DNA from: Roseibium sediminicola
GTDB lineage: Bacteria; Pseudomonadota; Alphaproteobacteria; Rhizobiales; Stappiaceae
Direction of reading: 5' to 3'
NCBI RefSeq assembly: GCF_023156505.1
Contig: NZ_JALNMJ010000001.1
Span: forward strand, 496,001-560,000
DNA: 64,000 nucleotides
A program made the translations under genes and the position numbers. Of the stretch, positions 62,824 to 64,000 are shown one piece after another. Within the stretch, counting starts at the first letter, position 1; each line of letters begins with the position of its first letter. The notes under the pieces were generated by a model that was not told where the DNA came from, did no database searches, and saw only the letters and a program-made list of their open reading frames with translations.

Positions 62824-64000
62824 GTGACGGCACATCAACGAGACTGGCAGGCTTTTGTAACTCCGGGCAAGGACGGCGCGGTCCATATGGATCTTGCCGT
62901 CGACGGCATCACCTGCGCCGCCTGCATGGGTGAGATCGAACGCGGCCTGAAACGGCTACCCGGCATCCGCACGGCGCGGGTCAACCTGACCAGCCAGCGG
63001 CTCGCCGTCGACTGGGTGGAGGACGAGACCGGCGCCGATGAAATCGTCGCCGAGCTCACACGTCTCGGCTATACCGCGCATCCCTTTGACCCGGCGAGCC
63101 AGAAACAGCGCCAGGACAACACCGGCAAGCAGCTGCTGCGTTGCCTGGCGGTCGCCGGTTTCGCCGGCATGAACATCATGCTGTTGTCGGTCTCCGTCTG
63201 GTCGGGCAACGCCACCGACATCACGCCGGAAACCCGCGACTTCTTCCATTGGCTGTCGGCGCTGATTGCCTTGCCGACGGTTGCCTATTCCGGCCGGCCC
63301 TTTGTCTCCAGCGCCGTCCGGGCGCTCACCGCAGGACGGCTCAACATGGATGTGCCGATCGTCATCGGCGTGTTTCTGGCTGTCGCCCTGTCGGTCGTGC
63401 AGACGATCCAGCACCAGCATCACGCCTATTTCGAATCCGCCGTGATGCTGCTGTTTTTCCTGCTGGTCGGCCGTTACCTCGATCACAACATGAAGGGACG
63501 CACGCGTTCCTTCGCCGAGAATATCGCGGCACTGAAGGCGGAAGTCGCCGCGCGCATCAACACCGACGGCAGCGTGCGCGAAGTGCCGCTGTCCAAGATC
63601 AATGCCGGAGATCTGGTCCTGGTATCGGGCGGCGAACGCGTGCCCGTTGACGGCGTCGTCCAGACCGGCACGTCGGAAATCGACCAGAGCCTTGTCACCG
63701 GCGAAAGTGTGCTGGTACCTGTGACGGCCGGTCAGCGGGTCTATGCCGGCACGTTGAACGGGGCAGGGGCCCTGCAGGTGCGTGTCGAGGCCGCCTCGGG
63801 CGCGACGCTGCTCGACGAGGTCAACCGGTTGCTGGAGGCTGCTTCCCAGGCCAAGTCGAAATATGTCCGTATCGCCGACCGTGCCGCCCGGCTTTACGCG
63901 CCGCTGGTTCACGGCGCCGCCGCGCTGACCTTTCTCGGCTGGCTGCTGGCCGGGCTCGAATGGCAACCAGCCCTGGTCATTTCCATTTCGGTGCTGATCA
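62824..64000 (+). CDS. fixI: Copper-translocating P-type ATPase FixI/CcoI (partial)
   Basis: The gene starts with a GTG at 62824, four bases after fixH, and runs off the right edge with 392 codons visible. The N-terminal heavy-metal-associated domain has the copper ligands C31 and C34 in GITCAACMGEIE. Membrane helices follow (about 105-240), then the actuator domain with SLVTGESVLVPV (TGES at about 292). The phosphorylation site and CPC helix lie beyond the window. FixI supplies copper for cbb3 CuB through the membrane. Confidence 0.95.
   Translation, partial: MTAHQRDWQAFVTPGKDGAVHMDLAVDGITCAACMGEIERGLKRLPGIRTARVNLTSQRLAVDWVEDETGADEIVAELTRLGYTAHPFDPASQKQRQDNTGKQLLRCLAVAGFAGMNIMLLSVSVWSGNATDITPETRDFFHWLSALIALPTVAYSGRPFVSSAVRALTAGRLNMDVPIVIGVFLAVALSVVQTIQHQHHAYFESAVMLLFFLLVGRYLDHNMKGRTRSFAENIAALKAEVAARINTDGSVREVPLSKINAGDLVLVSGGERVPVDGVVQTGTSEIDQSLVTGESVLVPVTAGQRVYAGTLNGAGALQVRVEAASGATLLDEVNRLLEAASQAKSKYVRIADRAARLYAPLVHGAAALTFLGWLLAGLEWQPALVISISVLI

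Overview
The window is a GC-rich, gene-dense piece of an alphaproteobacterial chromosome. The gene set (FixLJ/FixK with a complete ccoNOQP-ccoGHI cbb3 oxidase locus, a ligase-associated DNA repair cluster, a PodJ-like polarity protein, a CrbS/CrbR-like pair and short palindromic intergenic elements) points to the Hyphomicrobiales. A marine Stappiaceae member (Labrenzia/Roseibium type) is my best guess; that is inference from protein character, not a database match. I see no prophage, IS element, CRISPR array, rRNA or tRNA.

Layout. 1-11.5 kb: partial proC-like gene, a soluble globin-coupled chemoreceptor carrying CZB and PilZ domains, a degenerate nuclease-like secreted protein, an S24-type regulator with a frameshifted tail, DUF952-pyrD, a MATE exporter with an HxlR regulator, a histone-deacetylase-family enzyme and an AraC regulator. 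11.6-18.9 kb: a leftward beta-oxidation operon (acyl-CoA dehydrogenase, GST, thiolase, cupin, FadB-like multifunctional protein) with a MerR regulator and matching operator-like palindromes. 19.3-27.2 kb: a 1324-residue PodJ-like protein, a TSUP exporter with its TIGR02186 partner, an AI-2E-family permease and two small related membrane proteins.

27.3-36.4 kb: the ligase-associated DNA damage response genes (PdeM, Lhr-like helicase, MBL exonuclease, ATP-dependent ligase), split by an NTF2-like gene and a DEAD-box RNA helicase. 36.5-46.9 kb: a secreted small protein, a double-hotdog thioesterase, a CrbR-like regulator, a GGDEF/EAL enzyme, a CrbS-like SLC5-histidine kinase and an aminotransferase.

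47-64 kb: an oxygen-response block. The heme-PAS kinase FixL, FixJ, a lone receiver domain and FixK are followed by hemN with a FixK/FNR-type box, then transport and metabolic genes, then ccoNOQP preceded by a perfect TTGAT-N4-ATCAA box, and ccoG, fixH and the start of fixI. The likely chain is low O2 -> FixL -> FixJ -> FixK -> cbb3 oxidase and anaerobic heme synthesis.

Dispersed palindromic elements lie between genes at about 5.9, 26.5, 27.2, 30.7 and 41.8 kb; those at 27.2 and 41.8 kb are near-identical copies. The most unusual items are the four-module chemoreceptor, the tetranucleotide-repeat frameshift in the S24-like regulator, the split repair cluster and the paired small membrane proteins.
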